The position numbers and the translations under genes were made by a program. A stretch of DNA of 64,000 nucleotides from contig NZ_JAFMPW010000003.1 in assembly GCF_026126425.1 (NCBI RefSeq), positions 186,001 through 250,000 on the forward strand. The letters are read 5' to 3'. This document shows positions 44,547 through 53,874 of the stretch, piece after piece (within the stretch, counting starts at the first letter, position 1; every line of letters begins with the position of its first letter). A model generated the notes under the pieces. The model made no database searches, was not told the DNA's origin, and worked only from the letters and a program-made list of their open reading frames with translations. This DNA comes from Muriicola sp. Z0-33. GTDB taxonomy: Bacteria > Bacteroidota > Bacteroidia > Flavobacteriales > Flavobacteriaceae.

Positions 44547-44639
44547 GTTGGGTTTCTGTTGTTGTTATCTATAAAGACGATAGAAGAATTTCCGTGTTGC
44601 AAAAAATTGTAATTTTAAGAGAATTTTAAATGTATCCCC

Positions 44640-45548
44640 TTGAAACAAGTTACAATTAAAAATGATTGTATCTCACTGACAGTCCTTGATTACGGTGCAA
44701 TCATCCAAAAAATTGAACTTCGAAATAAGCATAATGATCTTATCAATGTAGTTGCAGGATTTGAGGATCCGAACGACTATTTATCTGACCGTATTTTTTT
44801 AGGAGCATGTGTTGGCCGTTATGCCGGTAGAATTTCTAATGGGGGGTTTAGAATAAATGGGAAGGAATATATTTTGGATTCCAAAGATGGAGTTCATTTA
44901 CATGGAGGTAAAAATGGTTTTGGAAAAAAATATTGGACAATCAATTCAGTAGACCATAGTACCCAACCTTCAGTTAAACTTAGCTATAAGAGCAGGGCAA
45001 TGGAAGAAGGTTACCCCGGTGAACTAAAAGTTAAGGTTACCTATAAGCTAGTAGGCCATTCCCTGCATATAACCCATCAGGCCGTCACCGATGAAACCAC
45101 CATCATTAACCTAACCAACCACTCCTATTTTCATTTAGACGATTTAAAAAACATCAATCACTACAGACTACAACTAAATAGCCAGAAGACCCTCGAAACA
45201 TTAAATAATCAGCTACCCACCGGGAATATCATCGCAACTAAAGATTCACAATTCGATTTCCGAAAAGAAAAGGCAATTGACTCCCAGGCATTAGATACTA
45301 CTTTCATTCTTGACAACAACCAGGATGTAGCAGCAAGCGTATATTCCCCGGTATCCGGGATATTGATGAAATTACGCACCAATCAGCCATCTGTAGTTGT
45401 TTACAGACCCCCTGGATTTGCCGCCCTGTGTTTGGAAACACAAAATTTTCCAGATGCTCCCAATCACAAACACTTCCCTTCCGCTTTACTTCGAAGTGGA
45501 GAAACCTATATCAACACCTCTATCTTTGAATTTGATTTAGTAATTTAG
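44640..45548 (+). CDS. galM: Aldose 1-epimerase (galactose mutarotase)
   Basis: Interconverts alpha and beta anomers of aldoses. The 302-residue protein shows CVGRYAGRISNGGFRING, GVHLHGGKNGFGKKYW, NLTNHSYFHL (catalytic His) and LCLETQNFPDAPNH (catalytic Glu). Size and order match GalM, so the protein is cytosolic. The start is a TTG at 44640; the ATG at 44630 is in another frame. It is divergent from the sigma-factor operon and 24 bases before the DUF2911 gene. Confidence 0.92.
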   Translation: MKQVTIKNDCISLTVLDYGAIIQKIELRNKHNDLINVVAGFEDPNDYLSDRIFLGACVGRYAGRISNGGFRINGKEYILDSKDGVHLHGGKNGFGKKYWTINSVDHSTQPSVKLSYKSRAMEEGYPGELKVKVTYKLVGHSLHITHQAVTDETTIINLTNHSYFHLDDLKNINHYRLQLNSQKTLETLNNQLPTGNIIATKDSQFDFRKEKAIDSQALDTTFILDNNQDVAASVYSPVSGILMKLRTNQPSVVVYRPPGFAALCLETQNFPDAPNHKHFPSALLRSGETYINTSIFEFDLVI

Positions 45549-45572
45549 AGTAACTTAAAAAACCTTTGTAAA

Positions 45573-46133
45573 ATGAAGAAATGGAAATGGGTAATATCTA
45601 TTGTTGCCGTTTTAATATTGTTATTGGTATTTGTCGGAATGCCGTATATGCGCGAACAAACCAAAAAACACAGCCCCCAGAAAACCGCAACTTTTAAAGA
45701 AATGGGTATGGACCTGGCTGTTTCCTATAGTAGTCCGTTTAAGAAAGGGCGAGTTATTTTCGGAGAACTGGTCCCTTATGATGTGGTCTGGCGAACAGGA
45801 GCCAATGAACCCACTACCTTTACTACCGCTACCCCCATAAAAATCATCGACAAGGATCTGTCTCCCGGAACTTATTCAATATGGACCAAGCCCGGCAAAG
45901 ATTCATGGACCGTAATGTTTAATGAGGAGGTTCCAGACTGGGGAGTTACCATTAGTAGTGGAGGAAGAGATACCACCAGAGATCCATCCAAGGATGTGCT
46001 TGAAGTAGCTGTCCCGGTCACTAACTTATCTGCTCCGGCCGAGAATTTTACAATTGATTTTGAAACTACTGATAAGACGTATTTGACACTCTTTTGGGAC
46101 ACCACTAAGGTAATGATACCAATTAGCAACTAA
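45573..46133 (+). CDS. DUF2911 protein with N-terminal membrane helix
   Basis: A 186-residue protein. An N-terminal helix (about 5-24) is likely a signal anchor, and the rest is a beta-rich DUF2911 domain (about 40-185) with KGRVIFGELVPYDVVWRTGA and GTYSIWTKPGKDSWTVMFN as hallmarks. Family function unknown. It follows galM by 24 bases and ends two bases before meaB, so it may be co-transcribed with both. Confidence 0.82.
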   Translation: MKKWKWVISIVAVLILLLVFVGMPYMREQTKKHSPQKTATFKEMGMDLAVSYSSPFKKGRVIFGELVPYDVVWRTGANEPTTFTTATPIKIIDKDLSPGTYSIWTKPGKDSWTVMFNEEVPDWGVTISSGGRDTTRDPSKDVLEVAVPVTNLSAPAENFTIDFETTDKTYLTLFWDTTKVMIPISN

Positions 46134-46135
46134 AT

Positions 46136-47167
46136 TTGAGTACATCCAAAAATATAGACCCCGGTAGTGCTTCCAAGATAAAAACCCACCGGAAGAAGGT
46201 TCCTGCTGTTTCCACTCTTATTGATGGGGTCTTGTCCGGTGACAAGATGTTACTAGCCAGGGCTTTGACATTGATAGAAAGCAATAAAAATGAAGATCGG
46301 GCAGATGCTATGCAAATTGTAGAACATTGCCTCGGGATAAATCCCAATAGTATCCGAATAGGTATAACCGGTGTTCCAGGGGTAGGCAAAAGTACCTTTA
46401 TTGAAGCATTTGGATCTGCAATCACCGCCCAGGGGAAAAAGGTTGCTGTTTTAACTGTAGATCCGACCAGCACAGTTAGTAAAGGGAGTATACTGGGAGA
46501 CAAAACAAGAATGGAAAATTTAGTTCGCGATCCCAATGCATTTATCAGACCATCTGCCTCCGGTGCATCCTTGGGAGGGGTAGCACGAAAAACCCGCGAA
46601 AGCATCCTCTTGTGTGAGGCGGCGGGTTATGATGTTATTCTGATCGAAACTGTTGGCGTGGGTCAGAGCGAAACAGTTGTTCATAGTATGGTTGATTTTT
46701 TCCTCCTCCTGAAACTGGCAGGTGCGGGAGATGAACTGCAGGGTATAAAAAGAGGCATTGTAGAGATGGCGGATGCAATTGTGATTAATAAAGCAGATGG
46801 GGCCAATAAAAAGCAGGCTTCGCTGGCAAAGGCCGAATTTCAGCGTGCACTTCATTTATACCCGCCTAAAAGCAGTGGCTGGATTCCAAAGGCCTTAAGC
46901 TGCTCTGCCATTAACAACGAAGGGATAATTGAGGTGTTACAAATGATCACAGATTTTATAGACAAGGCCAGAACCGATGGATATCTGGAAAGCCACAGGA
47001 GGGAACAGAATAAATATTGGTTTCTTCAAACGGTGGATAGTTTGCTGAAAATAGAATTTTATCGGCAGCCAGAAACAAAAGAAAAACTGGAAGTGCTCCT
47101 AAAAAAAGTGGAAAGCTCTGAAATATCACCCTTTAGAGCTGCAGAAGAACTACTCAAGACTTATTAA
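46136..47167 (+). CDS. meaB: Methylmalonyl-CoA mutase-associated GTPase MeaB
   Basis: A G3E-family GTPase that protects and reactivates methylmalonyl-CoA mutase and gates adenosylcobalamin loading. The 343-residue protein has the P-loop GITGVPGVGKST, VDPTSTVSKGSILGDKTRM, ETVGVGQSE (switch III region), NKADGANK and a C-terminal helical dimer arm. The start is a TTG at 46136, two bases after the DUF2911 stop. The PduO-type adenosyltransferase at 11012 makes the cofactor for the same mutase, which is not in this window. Confidence 0.94.
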   Translation: MSTSKNIDPGSASKIKTHRKKVPAVSTLIDGVLSGDKMLLARALTLIESNKNEDRADAMQIVEHCLGINPNSIRIGITGVPGVGKSTFIEAFGSAITAQGKKVAVLTVDPTSTVSKGSILGDKTRMENLVRDPNAFIRPSASGASLGGVARKTRESILLCEAAGYDVILIETVGVGQSETVVHSMVDFFLLLKLAGAGDELQGIKRGIVEMADAIVINKADGANKKQASLAKAEFQRALHLYPPKSSGWIPKALSCSAINNEGIIEVLQMITDFIDKARTDGYLESHRREQNKYWFLQTVDSLLKIEFYRQPETKEKLEVLLKKVESSEISPFRAAEELLKTY

Positions 47168-47221
47168 ATGTTATATAACCATCTCTGGTTCCGCTTCTGG
47201 ATCATTTTAAATTGAAAACCC

Positions 47222-47229
47222 TAAATTTG
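47222..47229 (+). promoter_or_regulatory. Candidate -7 element for the GT2 gene
   Basis: TAAATTTG matches TAnnTTTG and is 19 bases before the ATG at 47249, a usual distance. The -33 region has no clear TTG. Confidence 0.45.
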
Positions 47230-47248
47230 TCGCAATAAATCCACTTGA

Positions 47249-48208
47249 ATGGCTGCCATTACCAATGCTCTTTTATCTATTGTAGTTCCACTATATAATG
47301 AGGAGGAGAATGTAACCCTGCTTACACAAAAAATTCATGAAAGTTTATCAGGCTATAATTATCAGATCATTTATGTAGATGATTTTTCTAAAGATGGCAC
47401 CAGACACAAAGTATCCGGCTTAAATGACGAGCATGTTCATCTCATTGCACTTAAAAAAAATTACGGGCAAAGTCTGGCCTTGGCCGCAGGGATAGATTAT
47501 GCTGAAGGAGAATATATCATTACCATGGATGGGGATCTGCAAAATGATCCGTCAGACATTCCCAAAATGCTGGAATACGCAGTTAGCGGAGAATATGATG
47601 TGGTTACCGGAATACGACAAAAACGCAAGGATTCTTTAATAAAGAAAATCCCATCAAAAATTGCTAATTTTTTAGTTCGAAGGGTAACCAAACTCGATAT
47701 TAAAGACAACGGTTGTGCCTTAAAGGTATTCACCAAAGATATCGCTAAGGAACTCAACCTATATGGGGAAATGCACCGATTTATTACCTTATTGGCCCAT
47801 TTGGAAGGGGCACAAATAAAACAGGTCCCAGTAAATCACCACGCCCGGCATGCAGGTGTTTCTAAATACGGGCTGGAACGCGTTTTTAAAGTAGTTGCAG
47901 ATATGATGTTACTACTATTTATTCGCAAATACTTTCAACGACCTATACATCTCTTTGGAATACTTGGGGTTCTGCTTATTATTCTAGGGATACTGATAAA
48001 TATCTATCTTCTTATTATAAAAGTAGGAATGGGTGAAGACATTGGTACCAGGCCACTTCTGATGTTTGGCATGATGTTTATTCTGGCCGGGATACAATTA
48101 TTTACCATAGGTATTGTCATGGAGCTCTTAATCAGAACCTACTACGAATCTCAGAAGAAAAGACCCTATCGCATAAAAAACATTTCCATAGGTGGCAGAA
48201 CTGCGTAA
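47249..48208 (+). CDS. Polyprenyl-phosphate-type family 2 glycosyltransferase
   Basis: A 319-residue protein of the DPM synthase/ArnC/GtrB group. The catalytic domain has VVPLYNEEENV, YVDDFSKDGT, MDGDLQNDP (DxD) and KDNGCALKVF. Two C-terminal membrane helices follow (about 232-260 and 270-292). Such enzymes put a sugar on polyprenyl phosphate on the cytoplasmic side. The next genes encode a flippase-like protein and, convergently, a GT39-type enzyme that could use the lipid-linked sugar. It overlaps the next gene by 17 bases. Confidence 0.9.
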   Translation: MAAITNALLSIVVPLYNEEENVTLLTQKIHESLSGYNYQIIYVDDFSKDGTRHKVSGLNDEHVHLIALKKNYGQSLALAAGIDYAEGEYIITMDGDLQNDPSDIPKMLEYAVSGEYDVVTGIRQKRKDSLIKKIPSKIANFLVRRVTKLDIKDNGCALKVFTKDIAKELNLYGEMHRFITLLAHLEGAQIKQVPVNHHARHAGVSKYGLERVFKVVADMMLLLFIRKYFQRPIHLFGILGVLLIILGILINIYLLIIKVGMGEDIGTRPLLMFGMMFILAGIQLFTIGIVMELLIRTYYESQKKRPYRIKNISIGGRTA

Positions 48209-49067
48209 AAAAGGTATAACCGTACTTAAAATTGTGATTAGCGCAGTTTTAATCTATTTTATTTTTACCAAGATACAATTACAGCAGGTACTCGAAATCC
48301 TTAGACAGACTGACCCCTTTTATTTGTTACTCGCCGTCTTGTTCTTTGTGGTTTCCAAGATTATGGCAGCTTTTCGGCTAAATCTCTATTTCTATCAACT
48401 GCATGTTTTTCTAACTCATTTGAGCAATTTAAAACTGTACTTGTTGGGAATGTTCTACAACCTGTTCTTGCCTGGTGGGATTGGAGGAGATGCCTATAAG
48501 GGGTATGTTATTAAGCAAAAATTTGAGGTCAAAACTAAAAGGGTAGTCGCTGTATTGGTTTTAGACCGTCTTAGTGGTCTGCTATTACTTTTTATTTATA
48601 GTTGCTTGCTACTACTGTCGATGAATTTAGTTGCCCTGACATCCTATACCTATCTGATAATTATCCTTGTATTTATCAGCATCCTTGCTTTCCGGGTACT
48701 AAACACCAAACTTTTTAATTATGTTTTGCCTGTTTTCTGGAGATCGCTGGGGTACTCCGCAATTGTACAGGCAGCACAATTGCTTTGTCTGATATTTATC
48801 CTTAAAGCGTTACAGATCGAAATTCACTTAATTTCTTATATGTTCATCTTCCTGATTTCTTCTATAGTAGCAGTACTGCCATTAACAATTGGTGGTATTG
48901 GAAGCAGGGAAGTGGTATTCTTTTATGGAGCGTTATGGCTCGGATTAGACCAGAATACTTCGGTAAGTATAAGCATGGTTTTCTTTTTAATTACTGCGAT
49001 GGTTTCGCTCTTCGGAATAGTTTATCATTTTAAAAAGCCTGCACTTACATCACCAGGTGGTCAATAA
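48192..49067 (+). CDS. Lysylphosphatidylglycerol synthetase TM-like (flippase-like) membrane protein
   Basis: A 291-residue membrane protein with about eight helices and the family motif GIGGDAYKGYVIKQKF followed by VLVLDRLSGLL and PLTIGGIGSREVVFF. The family covers LPG synthetase transmembrane domains and AglD-like proteins often found beside polyprenyl-phosphate glycosyltransferases, where a lipid-sugar flippase role has been proposed. GTG start, overlapping the glycosyltransferase gene by 17 bases. It overlaps the convergent GT39 gene by seven bases at the stops. Confidence 0.85.
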   Translation: MAELRKKGITVLKIVISAVLIYFIFTKIQLQQVLEILRQTDPFYLLLAVLFFVVSKIMAAFRLNLYFYQLHVFLTHLSNLKLYLLGMFYNLFLPGGIGGDAYKGYVIKQKFEVKTKRVVAVLVLDRLSGLLLLFIYSCLLLLSMNLVALTSYTYLIIILVFISILAFRVLNTKLFNYVLPVFWRSLGYSAIVQAAQLLCLIFILKALQIEIHLISYMFIFLISSIVAVLPLTIGGIGSREVVFFYGALWLGLDQNTSVSISMVFFLITAMVSLFGIVYHFKKPALTSPGGQ

Positions 49068-50719
49068 ATATGCACCAGATGCATTTTATTGAGCACCTTA
49101 TTTCTCGACTTCGGATTTATGAATCTACCCTGTAATCTGGTAATCCGAAACTGATCAACAGTATGTTGCTTATCCCAATCGATACCAGAAGTTTTTAATG
49201 CATTCAGGTCTTTATCCGTAGCATAAATCCAGATATCCTTTAGTTGCTTTAGCTCATCTAGCGACCTAATTGCCACCGGTCTGCGATTGTAAAAATCCAA
49301 AGCCCAACTGTGCCTTGAATTTATTTTATAGATATTATTTATTGCTATACCCTCCTTAGATACTACTTTAGACATGGCCGATCCTCCCTGGTATTCCAGC
49401 AAAGATGGATAAAAATGAGAATTAAGTACTGCGTTAAGTAAAACCGAACTGAATACCGTTACGGTGATTATACGCAATACGTAATCTTCCTTTTTAAAGC
49501 AGTAATAAACAATTAAAAGCAATAATATGACTATCCAGATATAACTAATGGGCTTAGCCTCCTTAAAAACATAAAAGCAGATAAAAACGGAAGCGATAAA
49601 TACCAGACTCAAAATAAAATACTGTATCCCCAATAAGATTTTAAGGGTTTTTAATTTATTGGATTGATTTATTCGCACTAAATAAGATGATGTTAACAGG
49701 GCAAATAAGGGTATAACAATATTGAGATAATGCGGTAATTTAAATTGGGCAAAACTAATTATCAGGAAGATGAACCCTATTCCTCCCAGAGTCAGGAAAT
49801 CATATTTGGGGTTAAGAATAAATCGCTGCTTAAACAAAGTCCTTATGCCACTCCAGTAGCCCAAAATTGCAATAACTGTCCAGGGAAGAAAAACCCACAA
49901 AAATGTGTGAAAAAAGAAAAAATAATCACTGCTATTCTTTCCTATTCCTTCGCCACTTAAACGTTCAAAACTTTGTTCCCAAAAAATAAAACGAAAACCA
50001 CTTCTGTTTCCTTTACCACGAACAACTAACTCCGGATGCATGTCGAACTGAAGGTAATAGGCATACAACATCGGCGCTATGGTAACCGTAAAAGTCAAAA
50101 GCGCTACAAATACCTTCCAACTAATTAACACTTTCCATTTCCGTGTATAGGCGAGATGGCAAAGCAAGGGTAATCCTATGACCAGGAGGGCAATCTGGCC
50201 TTTGGTAGAAAATGCAATCCCGGCTCCAAATGCACCCAGTACGATATTTTTTAGCCTCCCATTTTCAATATAGCTGGCCAATTGCCAGATGGCAAAAACA
50301 GAAAAACCGGTCAGCACAGCATCGGTTCTTACATCAATAACAGAAAGCACTATGGTCTGGGCCGTCATAAAAATCAGCGCGGAGAGTTTCCCCACCTGCG
50401 TATTGTACAAAAGCTTTCCTAGGCCAAAGCAACTGTAAGCTCCGACAAATGTTGCGAGAATTCCCGGTATGCGATAGGCCCAGTCATATAATCCAAAAAT
50501 TTTAAAAGAAATGGCCGCCAGCCAGTAATGCATATGGGGTTTGTCCAGATAGGCTTCCGGACCCTTAAAAAGGCTGAAAAAATCATTTTCCTGGACCATT
50601 CTCATAGCCATTACCGCAAATTGGGCCGAATCATTTTCAAAAAGGGTAACAAACATTCCTGCCGCGTATACCAGGGTAATGAGGAGCAATAAAATCCAAT
50701 ATCTGGTATTAGAAATCAT
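49061..50719 (-). CDS. ArnT-like family 39 glycosyltransferase
   Basis: A 552-residue polytopic membrane glycosyltransferase with about 11 helices. The start contains the GT-C loop feature FENDSAQFAVMAMRMVQENDFF, then LDKPHMHYWLAAISFKIFG, as in ArnT/PMT enzymes that transfer a sugar from polyprenyl phosphate to lipid A or a protein. The C-terminal soluble part is small. Its ATG overlaps the PAP2 stop by four bases. Together with the GT2 and flippase-like genes it could modify lipopolysaccharide. Confidence 0.87.
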   Translation of the reverse strand: MISNTRYWILLLLITLVYAAGMFVTLFENDSAQFAVMAMRMVQENDFFSLFKGPEAYLDKPHMHYWLAAISFKIFGLYDWAYRIPGILATFVGAYSCFGLGKLLYNTQVGKLSALIFMTAQTIVLSVIDVRTDAVLTGFSVFAIWQLASYIENGRLKNIVLGAFGAGIAFSTKGQIALLVIGLPLLCHLAYTRKWKVLISWKVFVALLTFTVTIAPMLYAYYLQFDMHPELVVRGKGNRSGFRFIFWEQSFERLSGEGIGKNSSDYFFFFHTFLWVFLPWTVIAILGYWSGIRTLFKQRFILNPKYDFLTLGGIGFIFLIISFAQFKLPHYLNIVIPLFALLTSSYLVRINQSNKLKTLKILLGIQYFILSLVFIASVFICFYVFKEAKPISYIWIVILLLLIVYYCFKKEDYVLRIITVTVFSSVLLNAVLNSHFYPSLLEYQGGSAMSKVVSKEGIAINNIYKINSRHSWALDFYNRRPVAIRSLDELKQLKDIWIYATDKDLNALKTSGIDWDKQHTVDQFRITRLQGRFINPKSRNKVLNKMHLVHIY

Positions 50720-51285
50720 AGGTAATATTTGTGAATTGAAAACAGGTACAACTTAGCAAATAACCAACTAAATAAAATGCCCACCGCTGCGCCGGTAAGC
50801 ACATCCAGTGGAAAGTGCACCCCGATATATATTCTGCTATATGCAACAAATACAGCCCATATCATTAAAAAGGCTCCAAGGATCCTATACCTGGCTCCAA
50901 GTAAATAGGTGAAGAAAAATGCTACTGCAAAAGAATTAGCGGCATGGGCTGAAAAGTAACTGTATTTTCCACCACAGGAATTTTTTACTAATCGCATAAG
51001 CCCTTCCAGGTCCTGATCATAACATGGTCTGAGTCGCTTTACCCCATATTTAAAAAAGTTTGAAAGCTGATCTGTGCAGGTAATCAATAAGGCAACAAAG
51101 ACCAGCAAAAGCATAGTCTTTCTGAGGCCATAACTTCTATATGAAAAAAAAAGTAATACCAGGTAGATAGGATAACCGCTGGTCTGACTGGTAATTAACA
51201 TCCAGAACCCATCCCAACTTGTATTTCCAAGGTTATTGAGAAACAGAAAGAGCTCCTTATCCAGATGTATCAGATCTTCAACCAT
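50716..51285 (-). CDS. PAP2-family membrane phosphatase
   Basis: A 189-residue protein with about five helices and the three-part PAP2 site: KYGVKRLRP, YFSAHAANS (PSGH-like) and SRIYIGVHFPLD. It could dephosphorylate undecaprenyl pyrophosphate, lipid A or phosphatidic acid. It overlaps the GT39 gene by four bases and is one base from the small acidic gene, so it lies in a MATE-75aa-PAP2-GT39 unit on the minus strand. Confidence 0.9.
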   Translation of the reverse strand: MVEDLIHLDKELFLFLNNLGNTSWDGFWMLITSQTSGYPIYLVLLFFSYRSYGLRKTMLLLVFVALLITCTDQLSNFFKYGVKRLRPCYDQDLEGLMRLVKNSCGGKYSYFSAHAANSFAVAFFFTYLLGARYRILGAFLMIWAVFVAYSRIYIGVHFPLDVLTGAAVGILFSWLFAKLYLFSIHKYYL

Positions 51286-51286
51286 A

Positions 51287-51514
51287 TTAATCCTCGTATC
51301 GGCCCACTTCCCTGTCGTAGAAATTACTGGCTTCCAATATTAGCCTTTCTGCTTCCTGGGATAATTCTTTTTCGTCCTCTTTGGTAAAATCTTCCAGCCA
51401 TTCTACCTCATCATTTTCTAAATTGATAATAAACCTAGGGTACTCTGTATGCACAATGAAGATAGATGATGGGTGATCCGTATTGTCTGCAAGCAAAAAC
51501 TTAGGGAGGTCCAT
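51287..51514 (-). CDS. Small acidic protein of unknown function
   Basis: A 75-residue soluble protein with a hydrophobic N-terminal half (FLLADNTDHPSSIFIVHTEYPRFIIN) and a strongly acidic C-terminal helix (DFTKEDEKELSQEAERLILEA). No family is recognised, but close conservation of such short genes between a MATE and a PAP2 gene is plausible in this group. It starts 13 bases after the MATE stop and ends one base before PAP2, so it is co-transcribed. Confidence 0.75.
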   Translation of the reverse strand: MDLPKFLLADNTDHPSSIFIVHTEYPRFIINLENDEVEWLEDFTKEDEKELSQEAERLILEASNFYDREVGRYED

Positions 51515-51527
51515 ATTTTACTTTAAA

Positions 51528-52895
51528 TTAATTTAAGATCAATTTCTTGGTCAGATAGTTAAATCGAATATACAACATAATACCAGATGCCGTTAAACCA
51601 GAAAGAAGGCCTATCCAAATTCCGGTGCTTTTTAGTTCAGTGTGCAGGCCCAAATAAAAACTTATGGGAAAACCTATGAGCCAATAGGCTATAAAAGTGA
51701 TGAACGTAGGGATCTTCACATCTTGTAATCCTCTTAGAGCTCCTAAAATTACTACTTGCAAACCATCCGATATCTGGAAGAACGCAGCCACCAATAACAA
51801 TTGTGCTGCCATCGAAATTACTTCCAGGTTATCTGCCTGGTTGGTAAGGTCTCCAACATCTAGGTACAAGGTTGGAAACCAATGTCTGCAAATTAAAAAC
51901 AAAATCGCAAAAACTACTTCGAACAACAAAGTGAGAAAAAAAATAGATTGGGCAATTCTTCTTAACTCCTTAAAATTCTGCAGGCCCTTCTGATTTCCCA
52001 CGCGTATCATCGCGGCAACTCCCAGCCCCATCCCAAACATAAATGTCATACTACTAAGATTCAATGCAATTTGGTTGGCCGCCTGAGGATTCTTCCCCAA
52101 AACACCACTGAGCCAAATAGCTGCTGTAAAAATTGCCACTTCAAAAAACATTTGTAAAGCAGAAGGGAAACCCAGATCAATTATTTTCTTCATCACTCTC
52201 TTCTCTATCTTCTTAAAATTGAAACCGCTCACAAAAGCTCTGAATTTTTCCTTATTCCTAAGTAGGACCCATAAGAAAACAAGCATAATTATCCGGGAGG
52301 CCAGGGTGCCTATTGCTGCCCCTATAATTCCCAATTTCGGAAATCCGAACGTACCAAAGATCAACAAGTAATTTAGCACAATATTTACCACATTAGCCAG
52401 AACCGTAGCATACATAGGGTATTTGGTTTGCGAAAGTCCCTCAGAAAACTGCTTAAATGCCTGAAAGATTATAAGAGGTATTAATGAAAAGGCTACAATA
52501 TCCAAATAAGGTATTGCCAGTGTAACCACCTCCGGTGGTTGATCCATGAGGTACATTAAAGGTTTAGATAGGAGAACCAGTCCAAAAAGTGATATCCCCA
52601 GAAAAGTACAAAGCACCAGACCATGCTTCAGCGCACTCTTGGCATTAGCGCTATTACCGGCTCCGTCTGCTTCGGCTACCAACGGGGTTATGGCTGTAGA
52701 GAATCCTATCCCGAGAGACATGGCAATAAAGACAAAACTGTTCCCTAAAGATACAGCAGCAAGTTCGGCAGTACCCAGCTGCCCCACCATGATATTATCC
52801 GCAAACTGCACAAAAGAATGACCCAGCATTCCCGTTATAACAGGAACAGCCAGGGCGATGTTATACCTAAACTCTTTTGTGTATTTCTGGAACAA
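51528..52895 (-). CDS. MATE-family efflux transporter
   Basis: A 455-residue transporter with 12 membrane helices in two similar halves. Helix 1 has PVITGMLGHSFVQFADNIMVGQLGTAELAA, the hallmark of MATE proteins of the NorM/DinF group, and the second half repeats the pattern. It would export cationic drugs or metabolites using Na+ or H+. The start is a TTG at 52895; no in-frame ATG upstream is free of a stop. A TATCTTTG box lies about 25 bases before it. Confidence 0.9.
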   Translation of the reverse strand: MFQKYTKEFRYNIALAVPVITGMLGHSFVQFADNIMVGQLGTAELAAVSLGNSFVFIAMSLGIGFSTAITPLVAEADGAGNSANAKSALKHGLVLCTFLGISLFGLVLLSKPLMYLMDQPPEVVTLAIPYLDIVAFSLIPLIIFQAFKQFSEGLSQTKYPMYATVLANVVNIVLNYLLIFGTFGFPKLGIIGAAIGTLASRIIMLVFLWVLLRNKEKFRAFVSGFNFKKIEKRVMKKIIDLGFPSALQMFFEVAIFTAAIWLSGVLGKNPQAANQIALNLSSMTFMFGMGLGVAAMIRVGNQKGLQNFKELRRIAQSIFFLTLLFEVVFAILFLICRHWFPTLYLDVGDLTNQADNLEVISMAAQLLLVAAFFQISDGLQVVILGALRGLQDVKIPTFITFIAYWLIGFPISFYLGLHTELKSTGIWIGLLSGLTASGIMLYIRFNYLTKKLILN

Positions 52896-52919
52896 GTTTG
52901 ATTCGTTTTTTTAAAGTGG

Positions 52920-52927
52920 CAAAGATA
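52920..52927 (-). promoter_or_regulatory. Candidate -7 element for the MATE transcript
   Basis: On the minus strand this reads TATCTTTG, a match to TAnnTTTG. It lies about 25 bases before the TTG start at 52895. No good -33 element. Confidence 0.4.
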
Positions 52928-52995
52928 AGGGCTTCATTTTGCTGATGATACTTTATGCATATTAAATTGTATATCATATGCACCCTTTTTACTAT

Positions 52996-53769
52996 TTACT
53001 GAAATTTAGCTTCCTCCCAATACACGTCCATTTCCTCTAGTGTCATTTCTTTAAGCTGTTTCCCTGCAGATTTCGCCCTCGATTCGAGATACTTAAACCG
53101 TTGAATGAATTTTTTATTGGTTCTTTCCAGGGCATTCTCCGGATTAATGTTTAGAAATCTGGCGTAATTCACCATGGAAAAAAGTACATCTCCAAATTCA
53201 GCTTCAATTTTATCCTCGTTGCCATCATTAACTTCGGTCTGTAGTTCCTGCAATTCTTCCTGCACCTTTTCCCAAACCTGTTCTGGCTGTTCCCAATCAA
53301 AACCCACCCCGGCAACCTTATCCTGAATCCTATTTGCCTTAACTAGTGATGGCAGGCTAATTGGGACCCCTTCTAACACACTTTTCTTTCCCTCCTTCAG
53401 TTTAATATTCTCCCAGTTTTGCTTTACTTCTTCTTCACTGTCCACTTTAATATCCCCATAAATATGCGGATGCCTGTTGATTAGTTTTTCACTGATTTCC
53501 CTGGCCACATCTGCAATATCGAATTCCCTGGTCTCTGAAGCTATTTTCGCATAGAAAATAATATGCAAGAGCAAATCTCCCAATTCCTTTTTTACTTCAT
53601 CCAGGTTATTGTCTAATATGGCATCACCAAGTTCATAGGTTTCCTCAATGGTAAGATGCCTAAGACTTTGCATGGTCTGTTTTTTGTCCCAAGGACATTG
53701 GTCCCTAAGCTCATCCATTATAGTTAGTAATCTGTCTAATGCGGTTAATTGTTCCTGCCTGGAATTCAT
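52996..53769 (-). CDS. mazG: Nucleoside triphosphate pyrophosphohydrolase MazG
   Basis: Hydrolyses NTPs and dNTPs to monophosphate and pyrophosphate, cleaning the nucleotide pool. The 257-residue protein has two MazG domains; the first has TIEETYELGDAI and KKELGDLLLH (EExxE and ExxD metal sites), the second EAEFGDVLFSMVNYARF. The start at the ATG 53769 is preferred because a TTG at 53787 overlaps the promoter boxes. It is divergent from the TolB-like gene. Confidence 0.94.
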   Translation of the reverse strand: MNSRQEQLTALDRLLTIMDELRDQCPWDKKQTMQSLRHLTIEETYELGDAILDNNLDEVKKELGDLLLHIIFYAKIASETREFDIADVAREISEKLINRHPHIYGDIKVDSEEEVKQNWENIKLKEGKKSVLEGVPISLPSLVKANRIQDKVAGVGFDWEQPEQVWEKVQEELQELQTEVNDGNEDKIEAEFGDVLFSMVNYARFLNINPENALERTNKKFIQRFKYLESRAKSAGKQLKEMTLEEMDVYWEEAKFQ

Positions 53770-53784
53770 AAAAAACAGTTTTGT

Positions 53785-53800
53785 CAAATGTACAAATCTA
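53785..53800 (-). promoter_or_regulatory. Two adjacent -7 elements upstream of mazG
   Basis: Read on the minus strand, TAGATTTG (53793-53800) is followed directly by TACATTTG (53785-53792), two perfect TAnnTTTG boxes side by side. Transcripts would start about 10 bases before the ATG at 53769. No clear -33 TTG is in position. Confidence 0.5.
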
Positions 53801-53874
53801 CCCAGAGAGATGCTGTTGTAAATTTTAGTATTTTTAGGGGATGTCCTATCATATAATAAAAGAATTATTTATCC

